A DNA stretch of 41,652 nt from Coleofasciculus sp. LEGE 07092 (lineage in GTDB: Bacteria > Cyanobacteriota > Cyanobacteriia > Cyanobacteriales > Coleofasciculaceae): NCBI RefSeq assembly GCF_015207375.1, contig NZ_JADEWY010000050.1, positions 1 through 41,652 on the forward strand, read 5' to 3'. Under the pieces are notes generated by a model that saw only the letters and a program-made list of their open reading frames with translations, had not been told where the DNA came from and made no database searches. Below are positions 27,801-35,882 of the stretch, piece after piece. The position numbers and the translations under genes are program-made. The stretch's first letter is position 1. Each line of letters starts with the position of its first letter.

Positions 27801-29960
27801 TGGGGTAAGTTACTGGCAGGTGCGATCGCGGGAATTACAGGTTTCGTTGCTGCCAACATTATCACAGGTGGTGCAGTGATGGCAGCCGTCCCCCCCCTGC
27901 TCCAGATTTTGGGGGCTGTCATGGTTGGCGTATCTTTAGCTCAAATTGCAGGGCATATTGGCAATTATGTGAGCCAAGGTTGGGCAGGTGAAATCGCTGG
28001 TGCCGCCAAGAGTTTAGCTCGTGCGGTAGCGGTTGGTGCGATCGAGTTAGTTTTTGCCTTACTCTTTAGTGCAGGTGCTGTCATCAAAGCGCTCAAGGGT
28101 GGCATTAAAGGAGCTACCAAAGCCGCAGCAACCTCGGTTAAGACAACGGTCAAAGCGACGGCTAAGAGTATCAAAGAGTTGGGTGAAATTGGAGTTAAAG
28201 GAGCCAAGACGACCTTCAAAAATGGCAAAATTATGCTACAAGGAGTTAAAGGTGGGTTTGCTAAGGGAGCGAAATCTATTGATGATCTAGCAGAGCGACT
28301 AAGTAACAAGTTACGTTTCAACAAGTTTAAGATTAGACGGCAGGGGCTGCGAATTCAGCTTTTGGGTCATATTAATCCTTGGATTTTGCTAGCTGATGGC
28401 AGTCTCAAGGAAGTCAGTTTTAAAGGGCAAGGGCGTAAGCGAGTTGGTGACGTAATCGAGCATGAAGGACAAGAGGCGATCGTTGTTGGCATAAAAAATC
28501 AAAGCAGTATATCTGTTCAAGATCTACAACAATCACTTCCTCGTCTGCGGGAAACTGCTAAAGCTCAGGGATGGTCGGATGAATTTTTGGACTTGTACAA
28601 TGTATTTAGTCCAAAACGTCTGAAAACTATTGCCAAGAAAATAGATGATCTACCTAAAACGGCTGAGGATTGGATTCAATGGGCTGCTAATAATCCTGGT
28701 AAAGTCAAGGGGCTTGATATTCAGGGACTAGTCAGAGAATATGGCAGCGCTTATCCAGAAGCCGTCAACAGATTCCTGACCCAATGGTTCTCCGGACAAT
28801 ACACTCGCTATCTCAGTAATTCTCAACAAATCCGCGACCTAAATTCTCTGGGTATTCCCAAGGAAGTGCTGGAGAATATTGCTCAAGATTCAGAATTGCG
28901 GAAACTAGCCCTGATGATGAGACCGAGTAATCCAGCTCATGCTAAGGGGTTACGGCAAAGAACTCTACCGAAACCAGGAACGGCAACCATAGAAGTGCCA
29001 TCGGGGACATCTATGCAAATCAAAGATCTAGCTAAGAATGCTGGTCCCAGCCCCAATCCCGATACGGGTTTTTACGAAGTAACAATCAAGGTGGATGGCA
29101 ACTATCAGTCTTTCGCGTTTGCAGAAGATAGTGCTGGAACCCTAAAACTTTTGCCCAGCGAACAGGCTACAGGACTCAAGCCAGCAGACTACAACGTTTT
29201 GAAAAACAGCGAGCAGCTAATACCGCTTCCAGAAGGTAAAGTAACGACATCAATATCCTCAATGTATACCCCACCCGTCAGTACCTCTCGTGGGAAGAAT
29301 GGTATGGTTGGAGCGCGTTTGTATCGAGACGGAAAGCAAGTACAGTACCTGGCAGTTAGTCCCGATGGCGGGAAAACCTATTATTTGGAGGATATCAAAA
29401 ATATACTCGATGAACAAGGTAACTTCCTACCTGGATGGGAAGGTAAGGTTGTCGGGTCAGATATCGATCTTCTGGCTGTACTCTCACGGGATGGAAAACT
29501 GAATAGCATTGCAGATATCAAGAGGATTGCCCAAGAAAAACCTGAACTCTTTAATGCATTGCTAGAAGCATTTAGCACTGAACGTAAGGGCATTGGAGCT
29601 TTGGAATTAGAAGGCTCTGCCTTTAAATTTCCCAGTGCTGCTACTGACATTCAGCATGGCGCACAAATTCCCTTCTTGGCGGATAAATTATTAGAGAAGG
29701 TTTCTCGCTCTACGGGTATCCCACTGGAAGAGCTGAAGACTCGAAGTACAGAGCAGCTTAAGTCCCTAGTTCAGAGGTATAGAAACAGCATAGGCGAACA
29801 GAATTTCAAGCTAGAGATTGAAAAGATCATTGGTGTGGATGATGGTAGGACAGTTCTGACAATTAAGGGTCGAAGTTATACTATCCCCATCCGCGACGTA
29901 CCAATGCTTTATAAGATTTTGGGTTATGAATTTCCTGTTGCCGCCTACTTACCTATCTAA
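24816..29960 (+). CDS. giant effector-like protein with eCIS-type leader and possible cyclase-like C-terminus
   Basis: 1714 residues from the ATG at 24816, chosen for its AGAGGAAG ribosome site (an ATG at 24795 has none). Leader (1-110): Lys/Pro-rich with PLQSRPF and PPPPPPIQPKF, then NPYQQQA, like cyanobacterial proteins tied to contractile injection systems (DUF4157/eCIS core); but no HExxH is present. 120-560: Gln/Glu/Ala-rich, disordered. 568-628: charged coiled-coil. 640-815: amphipathic helices ending in MDVTQPLPFER. Cys pairs CATC (about 818) and GCC (about 924). 995-1092: hydrophobic, membrane-like. C-terminus: RPSNP (1369-1373), Asp1549-x-Asp1551 and TDIQHG (His1614), in the order seen in ExoY/CyaA/edema-factor cyclases, but divergent. 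No signal peptide. Function is inferred. Confidence 0.6.
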   Translation: MSDQVYLSKKAPAQSNETPAPNPLQSRPFPVQKLSLPQQKTPETREQLERSSRLSHNFLKIPVNPPGTPPPPPPIQPKFTYGGLTNPYQQQAAPVTNPLLNQLKVQQFSQGQTVQQKALTERQDSEFKQQEEELESLEEQQNSGKTPEFTSNRESPSWSKEAQAQPETLEAKKLELESESAKVTSNKEQQKVVVEGAGTIPLEAKTLSDRSLETQLGKSESQVNSNVNGKLEKTTSQIPTGSTQTNNSNAVEENKSTETDTGTEQQLEIETPVENTGSTKTPPPSPAITTSTGSEANLGGGAGGQGNTPIPQEAVPISAEDPGQILEQLKNTPATQSIATYAQAQTASAKALEKQRQNVQETIPEIPAPTGLPAQKSAESGKAAQTAAENAAVVKAAPVGDAGVKKAGQDSLKYDSKVPEAPLPPPATATQLAGGNVAGEGESDPALSQSAQNALANVSLDTNQVSTSAGERPNVDLTGEADPSQMAAAQTQSSQQVQQVKAKAAQDINQDFGEKKIFPEASNETLKANKELSAVAAPTGKIGEAPALPGELVGGLNQSLSPFLREKIGAEQEKYQAGKEKGEEKSKGEKEASKHLEEAEQKAEAEKQKADSEAGKKKQEAEKESGGFWGWVKSKAKALIDGLKQAVNFIYDNLRKAVKAIFEAAKKLAVAAIDLARQAIVGLIKGFGEILKGLVKVVFAAFPNIAKKITAKIDQAINKAVKAVNAAADLLKKGVSAVLGFLANTLDTLLAALQAIYNAVIDAVGAVINALLEVMQKIGHLVSAAKQMPDHFWGQMSEEVMGMDVTQPLPFERTQDDCATCNAPAIAENAAPATVSGGGASAEMLNKTEFTDNDIAVEQVAPFDVDPEFLASTNLSDGGEVEFGESNDPANSMEAIKAELVGQAPAGITLAEGIAGNEAAVGGCCDDEQTAQAKLEQMMTQKVEGAEGTHKSGESAKQGDIPASMKTIGPLSPGQRSQYLFHQLKQGIQQWFAANWGKLLAGAIAGITGFVAANIITGGAVMAAVPPLLQILGAVMVGVSLAQIAGHIGNYVSQGWAGEIAGAAKSLARAVAVGAIELVFALLFSAGAVIKALKGGIKGATKAAATSVKTTVKATAKSIKELGEIGVKGAKTTFKNGKIMLQGVKGGFAKGAKSIDDLAERLSNKLRFNKFKIRRQGLRIQLLGHINPWILLADGSLKEVSFKGQGRKRVGDVIEHEGQEAIVVGIKNQSSISVQDLQQSLPRLRETAKAQGWSDEFLDLYNVFSPKRLKTIAKKIDDLPKTAEDWIQWAANNPGKVKGLDIQGLVREYGSAYPEAVNRFLTQWFSGQYTRYLSNSQQIRDLNSLGIPKEVLENIAQDSELRKLALMMRPSNPAHAKGLRQRTLPKPGTATIEVPSGTSMQIKDLAKNAGPSPNPDTGFYEVTIKVDGNYQSFAFAEDSAGTLKLLPSEQATGLKPADYNVLKNSEQLIPLPEGKVTTSISSMYTPPVSTSRGKNGMVGARLYRDGKQVQYLAVSPDGGKTYYLEDIKNILDEQGNFLPGWEGKVVGSDIDLLAVLSRDGKLNSIADIKRIAQEKPELFNALLEAFSTERKGIGALELEGSAFKFPSAATDIQHGAQIPFLADKLLEKVSRSTGIPLEELKTRSTEQLKSLVQRYRNSIGEQNFKLEIEKIIGVDDGRTVLTIKGRSYTIPIRDVPMLYKILGYEFPVAAYLPI

Positions 29961-29988
29961 ATTTAACCATTAGGCTAGGTAAACAATC

Positions 29989-30867
29989 ATGCCAAAACCA
30001 GATTTTGAGTTTCCGCCAAACCACACTTACAACCCAGACAGGCTGATAGCGGATTTTCTGGAAAGTAAGAGTTGTTATGAAGCCTTGTATTATGAGTGGC
30101 TTCATAACGCGAAACTACAGAGTCCAGAGGCAACAGTACTTTTTGAGCAGATGCAGATCGCACAGCAAAGTGTCTTCTATCCTTGGGTACTGGTTTCGCG
30201 ATGTCCTTACTGCAACAAACCCATTCGGCAGCTTGCTACCATCATTAGCTTACGGGAGAGAGTTTGGTATCAAAACTATGGGGATGGTCGTACCGGAAAC
30301 GACGACATCAGAGGCTGTTCCCACTTGTTCTGTCTAGATGGAGCCTTAAACCTGCACGGACACCAACCAATTGAGACACGTCAGCCTGCTCCCGGAGCTT
30401 TCAATAAAAGAATCACAATTGCAGCCGAAGTTCCTTTTGTCAAGCCCCGTGTCTTAAATCTCCCCACAATGGTGGCGGTAATTCACAGTCTGCCTGTGGC
30501 TGAACAATATACCGTCTATTGGACAGCTTACTTTACTCAGCAGATGCCGCCAAAAAGCGAATTCTGCGTTCCCTTTGCTCGCATAGGATATACAGAGATA
30601 GAAGATACTGATTATGATGAGGACTATACAATTGAAGGCACTCGTTGTGATGCTCAAGAGTATGACTTGACTCAGTGGATCGAGCAAGAGAAACTTTTCT
30701 GGATCGATCCGGATGATGAAACCAACCCGATTGTAAGCAATTCAGCAGCTAACTTTCCCTACTCCAATATATCTGGACGCAAGCATCCCTATTACATTGA
30801 AGATGGGCAAGTATACGATCTGCCAGACCCTAAACAAGGCTCACCGTCTATCAGAAAATATCGTTAA
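29989..30867 (+). CDS. unknown protein with Cys/His cluster, in effector operon
   Basis: 292 residues, no family recognised. A possible zinc site is formed by RCPYCNKP (about residues 71-78) and GCSHLFCLDGALNLHGHQ (about 109-126): two CxxC-like pairs with nearby His. The C-terminal part is very acidic (EIEDTDYDEDY). There is no signal peptide or membrane segment. It starts 28 bases after the giant gene on the same strand, so it is almost surely cotranscribed. It could be an adaptor, chaperone or immunity protein; nothing in the sequence decides. Confidence 0.6.
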   Translation: MPKPDFEFPPNHTYNPDRLIADFLESKSCYEALYYEWLHNAKLQSPEATVLFEQMQIAQQSVFYPWVLVSRCPYCNKPIRQLATIISLRERVWYQNYGDGRTGNDDIRGCSHLFCLDGALNLHGHQPIETRQPAPGAFNKRITIAAEVPFVKPRVLNLPTMVAVIHSLPVAEQYTVYWTAYFTQQMPPKSEFCVPFARIGYTEIEDTDYDEDYTIEGTRCDAQEYDLTQWIEQEKLFWIDPDDETNPIVSNSAANFPYSNISGRKHPYYIEDGQVYDLPDPKQGSPSIRKYR

Positions 30868-30934
30868 ACAATTGCCCTGAAATCTTAAGATTTGATAGCT
30901 AACCAGCTCTCATACTTTTACAAGTATTACGACT

Positions 30935-31777
30935 ATGAACGAAGAAATTTTTGAATTCAATGTCGTCACTGTTGATTCCCACGGGCAAATCATTCAGCGA
31001 ACTCGACAACAAAATAAATGCATCAAAGAAGATTTGGGTGAGGGAGTTAGTCTAGAAATGGCATCTATTCCCGGAGGGACATTTTTAATGGGTTCGCCAG
31101 AGGATGAGGAAGGGACAGAACCTCAAGAACAGCCACGACATCAAGTAAAAATCGTGCCATTCTACTTAGGTAAGTATCCCATAAATCAAGCTCAGTGGCA
31201 ATTAGTCGCCTCCTATCCCAAAGTCAAATACGACCTACCACCAAACCCCTCAGAATTCAAAGGATTAAATAGACCTGTAGACTCAATATCTTATCTTGAT
31301 GCTCTAGAGTTTTGTTATCGTTTATCCCAGAAAACAGGCAAACCGTATCGCCTACCCACAGAGGCAGAATGGGAATATGCTTGCCGTGCTGGAGCAACCA
31401 CACCCTTTCACTTTGGTCAAACTATTACCACAAACCTTGCTAACTATGATGGCAGTTTCACCTATGGCGCAGCTCCCCAAGGCAACAAATGCGAACACAC
31501 AACAGAAGTTGCATATTTTCAGGTCGCCAATACCTTTGGACTGTACGATATGCATGGAAATGTCGGCGAATGGTGTCAGAGTAAGTATCTTCCCTACCCA
31601 GGAGGAGCAGAGTTTATTAACAACCAGAATGATTATTGGTTAGATTTCAAAAATTGTCGCGTGTTGCGTGGTGGAACGTGGATGGGTTCTGCAACAGGTT
31701 GCCGTTCAGCCGCTCGCGGTTGTGCGGAAATGGAGTATCGCTTTAGCTGGGTGGGGATGAGGGTAGCTTGTTCTTAG
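30935..31777 (+). CDS. FGE/SUMF1-fold (formylglycine-generating-enzyme-like) protein
   Basis: 280 residues. The FGE-sulfatase/C-type-lectin-like fold is clear: MASIPGGTFLMGSPEDEEG, YRLPTEAEWEYACRAGATTPFHFG, FGLYDMHGNVGEWCQS, and VLRGGTWMGSATGCRSAARG. True formylglycine-generating enzymes have a copper-binding Cys pair in the GGSYxC...C region; here that stretch is shorter and the first Cys is Gly, so formylglycine formation is unlikely. No sulfatase is nearby. The first 45 residues precede the domain. Third gene of the effector unit, 67 bases after its neighbour. Confidence 0.85.
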   Translation: MNEEIFEFNVVTVDSHGQIIQRTRQQNKCIKEDLGEGVSLEMASIPGGTFLMGSPEDEEGTEPQEQPRHQVKIVPFYLGKYPINQAQWQLVASYPKVKYDLPPNPSEFKGLNRPVDSISYLDALEFCYRLSQKTGKPYRLPTEAEWEYACRAGATTPFHFGQTITTNLANYDGSFTYGAAPQGNKCEHTTEVAYFQVANTFGLYDMHGNVGEWCQSKYLPYPGGAEFINNQNDYWLDFKNCRVLRGGTWMGSATGCRSAARGCAEMEYRFSWVGMRVACS

Positions 31778-31799
31778 TCATCATTATTGAAAACCCCAT

Positions 31800-32996
31800 A
31801 TGGACGCAAAAAGTGAACATTGTCACCTAAATAGCGAACTAACACTACACGACGATTCAAAAGAGTCTCTAACCGTGCGTGCAGTAAATCTAGCACTCAC
31901 CAAACAAGTTGACAAAATCAGCGAGTGCCGTCTCAGCTTCCAAGTCAACCCAGAACTCTACAAACGCATTGACACTGAAACCTTATTCAACCTCAAACCA
32001 GAAATCCGTAGTCCCCTCTCTAGTGAAGCCTTTCAAACCTCACCTGACATCCAAATCGAAGTTAGTTTAGATCCGACATTACTACCGCAACTAGCAAAAC
32101 ACGCCACAGACGCAAACCAAGTAGCAACCTACCTCCAGCACCTCAGTCGGGAACAGCCCAAGCATCCCATACTATCCATCTATAGTTGGTACACCCTGCA
32201 AGTAAAACAAGAACAGGAGACAGGTGAGACGGGCTACCGCACCCTCTGGGCTTATCTTAAGCCCTCCTTTATCACCCAGGATGGCATTGACAACGAAAAG
32301 CTGAATGAAGCAATGAATAACTTTGCCAAAGAGTGGGTTGATACGAATGGTTCAGAAGCATCCCAAAGTGTCATTTCTGAGGCTATTGAGGAAATGACTA
32401 AGACTTTTGAAGAGTTGACAAATAGTATCTCAGAAATGACTGAAGAGGTCGTTTCTGAAACGATTGAGGAAATGAGCCAAGCTTTTGCCGAATTAACTGA
32501 TAGCATCTCTGATATTGCCGAAGAAGTGACTTCAGCCGAAAGCCTTTTTGAGACAATCATCAACTTCTTCAAAGAACAGGATTGGCAATTTCAGCCAATT
32601 CAAGGGCAACAAACCTTACGCCTCGCTTTCCAAGGTAAAAATGGAAAATGGGACTGCTACGCTAGAGTCAGAGAACACCAGCAACAATTTGTCTTTTACT
32701 CAATTTGCCCTGTCAAAGTGACTAAAGCTAAACGTCGGACTTTAGGAGAGTTCATTGCTAGAGCTAATTATGGCATGATTATCGGTAACTTTGAACTCAG
32801 CTTTGATGACGGAGAAATTCGCTACAAAACCAGTATTGATATTCAGGATAGCCTTCTGAGTTTAGAAGCATTTAAACAGCTAGTTTATACCAATGTATTG
32901 ACAGTGGATAAATACCTACCTGGAATTATATCTGTCGTTTCTGGAGAGATGTCACCCGCAGAAGCGATCGCCCAAATCGAATCAGCATTACGTTAA
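31800..32996 (+). CDS. YbjN-domain protein with duplicated coiled-coil
   Basis: 398 residues. 1-190: unknown domain with an [20 protein letters not shown] stretch. 193-244: two tandem 26-residue units ([18 protein letters not shown] and [18 protein letters not shown] starts), a coiled-coil. 250-395: a YbjN domain ([16 protein letters not shown], then [30 protein letters not shown]), which has the type III secretion chaperone-like fold. It follows the FGE-fold gene by 22 bases. A chaperone-like role for the large effector is an attractive reading, but YbjN proteins are common in cyanobacteria in other settings. Its stop overlaps that of the convergent rph by three bases. Confidence 0.75.
   Translation: MDAKSEHCHLNSELTLHDDSKESLTVRAVNLALTKQVDKISECRLSFQVNPELYKRIDTETLFNLKPEIRSPLSSEAFQTSPDIQIEVSLDPTLLPQLAKHATDANQVATYLQHLSREQPKHPILSIYSWYTLQVKQEQETGETGYRTLWAYLKPSFITQDGIDNEKLNEAMNNFAKEWVDTNGSEASQSVISEAIEEMTKTFEELTNSISEMTEEVVSETIEEMSQAFAELTDSISDIAEEVTSAESLFETIINFFKEQDWQFQPIQGQQTLRLAFQGKNGKWDCYARVREHQQQFVFYSICPVKVTKAKRRTLGEFIARANYGMIIGNFELSFDDGEIRYKTSIDIQDSLLSLEAFKQLVYTNVLTVDKYLPGIISVVSGEMSPAEAIAQIESALR
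32376..32531 (+). repeat. tandem 78-base coding repeat in YbjN-domain gene
   Basis: Two units, 32376-32453 and 32454-32531, each encoding 26 residues of the form SExIEEMxxxFxELTxSISxxxEEV. The DNA has diverged more than the protein, so the duplication is old and kept. Confidence 0.75.
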
Positions 32997-33718
32997 ACGC
33001 AGTCTGTAAGGGTACGACGCTGAACCTCTAGTAGCTCCCGAATTCCTTTTTCGGCTACGTCCACAATCCGATTGAGCTGCGTGCGGCTAAAACTTTCCTC
33101 CTCGGCTGTTCCTTGAATTTCAATGATGTGCAACTGCTCGTTCATCACGATATTGCAATCAACGGTAGCGGCTACATCCTCTGTATAGTTCAAATCCAAA
33201 AAGGGTTCGCCATCTAAAAGTCCTACAGAGACAGCCGCAATTTGGTGGCGTAGGGGCGATCGCTCTAACTGTCCTGTTTTCACCAGTTTATCCAGGGCGT
33301 CGGCAAGAGCTACATATCCCCCTGTAATCGAAGCGGTTCGAGTTCCTGCATCCGCCTGTAGCACGTCGGCATCAACCGTTACTGTGTATTCTCCTAAGGC
33401 TTTAAAGTCTAGAGACGCCCTCAAACTGCGTCCGATCAGTCGCTGAATTTCTTGAGTGCGACCTGATAATTTGAGTAATTCCCGGCTTTGGCGTTGAAGT
33501 GTGGCGGCTGGTAACATCCGGTACTCCGCCGTCAGCCAACCGCTGCCTGTGCCTTCTAAAAACCTAGGCACTCCCTCTTGAATTGTGACATTACAAAGCA
33601 CTTGGGTATCACCGCACTTGGTTAAGACGGAACCTGGGGCAAATTTCGTGAATTCTCGGACAAAACTGATGGGACGTAGCTCGTCGGATTGCCGATGATC
33701 AAGACGCTGCCAAGACAT
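32993..33718 (-). CDS. rph: RNase PH
   Basis: 241 residues. Phosphate-dependent 3'-5' exonuclease that trims tRNA ends; hexameric. Seen: [29 protein letters not shown] at the start in family form, the [25 protein letters not shown] phosphate site, and [18 protein letters not shown]. Full length. It is convergent with the effector unit and the stop codons overlap (TTAA). An adenylate kinase gene lies upstream on the same strand, 39 bases away, so the two may be cotranscribed. Confidence 0.97.
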   Translation of the reverse strand: MSWQRLDHRQSDELRPISFVREFTKFAPGSVLTKCGDTQVLCNVTIQEGVPRFLEGTGSGWLTAEYRMLPAATLQRQSRELLKLSGRTQEIQRLIGRSLRASLDFKALGEYTVTVDADVLQADAGTRTASITGGYVALADALDKLVKTGQLERSPLRHQIAAVSVGLLDGEPFLDLNYTEDVAATVDCNIVMNEQLHIIEIQGTAEEESFSRTQLNRIVDVAEKGIRELLEVQRRTLTDCV

Positions 33719-33757
33719 AGGCTTAGTTGTGGGTTATGGGTTACTTTACTGTTGTCA

Positions 33758-34345
33758 TTAGCTGCCGAGGGCTGCCAAAATATCCTGCTGGACTTGCTCT
33801 CGCGGTTGATTGCCGTTGATAGTTAACAGCTTCTGACGATATCCGTAGTATTCCAAAATGGGAACAGTCCGTTCGTAGAATAGATGAATACGACGCTCTA
33901 CGATTTCTGGGTGATCATCTAGGCGCGAACTCCCTCCCTTGGAACTTCCATCTGGAGGAGTTGAACGCTTAACTGAACGACTCATCATCACTGATTCAGG
34001 GACTTCTAAGTAAATTGCCCAGTCGAGTTGCTGATTGAAATCCTCCAGTAAAAAATCTAATTCTTCTGCCTGAAAAGCCGTGCGGGGGTAGCCTTCTAAC
34101 AGCCATCTCTTAGCGGTATCAGGTTGCACAAGACGTTGGCGCATGAATTCAATCAAGATTTCATCAGGCACTAACTCTCCCTTTTCAACATAAGGCTGCG
34201 CTTTACGACCCAAATCGGTTTGAGCGGCGATCGCCTTTCGCAATATGTTACCAGTGGAAATCTCAGAGATACCTAGTTGGTGGCACACCCATCGAGCCTG
34301 TGTGCTTTTCCCTGAACCCGGACCCCCCAGAATCACCAGTCTCAC
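33758..34345 (-). CDS. adk: adenylate kinase family protein
   Basis: 195 residues from a GTG at 34345. P-loop GGPGSGKST (7-15), the AMP-binding STGNILRKAI and GELVPDEIL, the catalytic region LEGYPRTAFQAEEL (the usual DGFPR reads EGYPR), and a short LID (SVKRSTPPDGSSKGGSSRLDDHPEIVERR family form). It interconverts AMP, ADP and ATP. Cyanobacteria usually have another adk in the ribosomal protein cluster, so this is likely a second copy; the altered DGFPR motif (EGYPR) suits a divergent paralogue. Upstream of rph. Confidence 0.88.
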   Translation of the reverse strand: MRLVILGGPGSGKSTQARWVCHQLGISEISTGNILRKAIAAQTDLGRKAQPYVEKGELVPDEILIEFMRQRLVQPDTAKRWLLEGYPRTAFQAEELDFLLEDFNQQLDWAIYLEVPESVMMSRSVKRSTPPDGSSKGGSSRLDDHPEIVERRIHLFYERTVPILEYYGYRQKLLTINGNQPREQVQQDILAALGS

Positions 34346-34615
34346 AATTAAGAACTCCTACGTTTGTAGCCTTTACAATTGTCTATAAATTTTGCACGAA
34401 TCTTACCTCTAGACTGTCTCTACACTCACGAATGTCATTCTCCCACTAATTCTCAGGGATTAAAACTTATCTTCTAGCTCTTGACGGACGCATAGATGTA
34501 GTGCTTGACTAGGTAGTCTACCCTCTAAAGTACGCTATATCTTGTTCGCGGCATCTACGATTTGTAACAACTGTATCATTAGCTACTGAGGTTTGTTGCC
34601 CCCCAAGTATTGACT

Positions 34616-35152
34616 ATGGTTTCCCAGTTAGAAGCTCCTGCTCTTAAGTCAGCTTTTCACCTCTCCTATAGTGTTGAAGGACTCGTACAAGTATTCACCA
34701 GCTCCCACCGCAGCTTTTTTACCAACGTGATGGCTCAAGCCCTGAGAATTTCAGGTCAAGGTACTCCAGCTTTGGTGGTTCAGTTCCTCAAAGGAGGCAT
34801 CGGACAGGGGCATGAGCATCCAGTGCGTTTGGGGCAGTACCTAGATTGGATTCGCTGCGATTTGCCCCGTTACATTGACACACCGGAGTTAGATGAGGCA
34901 GAGCATCAAGCCTTAAAGCAGTTGTGGCAGTACACCCAAGATGTGGTGTCTGAAGGGAAGTACTCGTTAGTTGTTCTGGATGAATTGAGTTTGGCGATTA
35001 ACTTTGGCTTAATCCCACTCACTGAAGTTTTAGCATTTCTGGAAAAACGCCCCAGCTATGTTGATATCATTCTGACAGGACCGCAGATGCCCGAAGCGGT
35101 TCTCAATATCGCTGACCAAATTACAGAGATTCGTCGGAGTCATCAGCTTTAA
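34616..35152 (+). CDS. CobO/BtuR-like protein with a degenerate P-loop
   Basis: 178 residues from the ATG at 34616 (a TTG six bases earlier is in frame). The fold matches corrinoid adenosyltransferase CobO: LVQVFTSSHRSFFTNVMAQALRISGQG aligns with the family start, then VVQFLKGG, LVVLDELSLAINFGLI and VDIILTGPQMPEAVLNIAD. But the ATP-binding GNGKGKT is replaced by SSHRSFF, so normal ATP use is doubtful. It may be a regulatory or structural relative. Conserved-looking and intact, so not a pseudogene. Divergent from adk over 270 bases, and upstream of dcd. Confidence 0.8.
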   Translation: MVSQLEAPALKSAFHLSYSVEGLVQVFTSSHRSFFTNVMAQALRISGQGTPALVVQFLKGGIGQGHEHPVRLGQYLDWIRCDLPRYIDTPELDEAEHQALKQLWQYTQDVVSEGKYSLVVLDELSLAINFGLIPLTEVLAFLEKRPSYVDIILTGPQMPEAVLNIADQITEIRRSHQL

Positions 35153-35233
35153 AAGGATGAACTTTGTCTTATTCTGCTTCTGGTTTCTATTCAAGTTATC
35201 CTAGTATGCTGGTTAAGATTATTTCGTCAAGTT

Positions 35234-35815
35234 GTGATTAAAAACGATACCTGGATTGATCAGATGGCTCACAAGGGAATGATTACACCCTTTGAGCCTA
35301 AGCAAATTCGCCGTGTTGATGATTTACCTGTAATCTCATTTGGTTTAAGCAGCTTTGGTTATGACATCAGGCTCTCACCAGTAGAGTTCCGCATTTTTAG
35401 ACATATTCCAGGCACTGTAGTCGATCCCAAGAACTTTAATCCTGAAAACTTGGAGCAGACAAAACTCTATACTGATGCCAATGGTAGCTATTTTATTCTC
35501 CCTGCACACTCCTATGGTCTGGGAGTCGCCCTTGAAAGGCTAGAAATACCGGAAAATGTGACAGTAATTTGCATCGGCAAGAGTACTTATGCTCGCTGTG
35601 GAATCATCGCAAATGTAACTCCGGCTGAGGCAGCTTGGCGAGGTTATTTGACTTTAGAATTATCTAACTCTTCCAGTGCTGACTGTCGCATTTACGCGAA
35701 TGAAGGAATAGTACAGTTGATGTTTCTGGAAGGAGAATCCTGTTCGGTTAGCTATGAAACTCGTAGCGGTAAGTATCAGGATCAGCCAGAATCTGTAATT
35801 ATTGCTCGTGTTTGA
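35234..35815 (+). CDS. dcd: dCTP deaminase
   Basis: 193 residues from a GTG at 35234; the start MIKNDTWIDQMAHKGMI is that of the family. It deaminates dCTP to dUTP, feeding dUMP and then dTMP. Seen: FGLSSFGYDIRLS, the nucleotide site GKSTYARCGI, and catalytic Glu in YLTLELSNSS. Trimeric dUTPase-like fold. thyX follows 67 bases downstream (49 to the alternative thyX start), so the pair makes and uses dUMP in thymidylate synthesis. Confidence 0.95.
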   Translation: MIKNDTWIDQMAHKGMITPFEPKQIRRVDDLPVISFGLSSFGYDIRLSPVEFRIFRHIPGTVVDPKNFNPENLEQTKLYTDANGSYFILPAHSYGLGVALERLEIPENVTVICIGKSTYARCGIIANVTPAEAAWRGYLTLELSNSSSADCRIYANEGIVQLMFLEGESCSVSYETRSGKYQDQPESVIIARV

Positions 35816-35882
35816 GTGCTAAAAACAAAAGCTTAAAACACTATCTACAAACTCAAGAAAACAATTGTACAGGTTGAATAAG

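Noticed and set aside
24816..29960. DUF4157 (eCIS core) metalloprotease annotation
   Set aside because: The leader is similar but no HExxH motif could be found in the protein.
30935..31777. FGE-fold protein as a diversity-generating retroelement target
   Set aside because: No reverse transcriptase or template repeat nearby, and the C-terminal region is not rich in the Asn/AAY codons expected of such variable regions.
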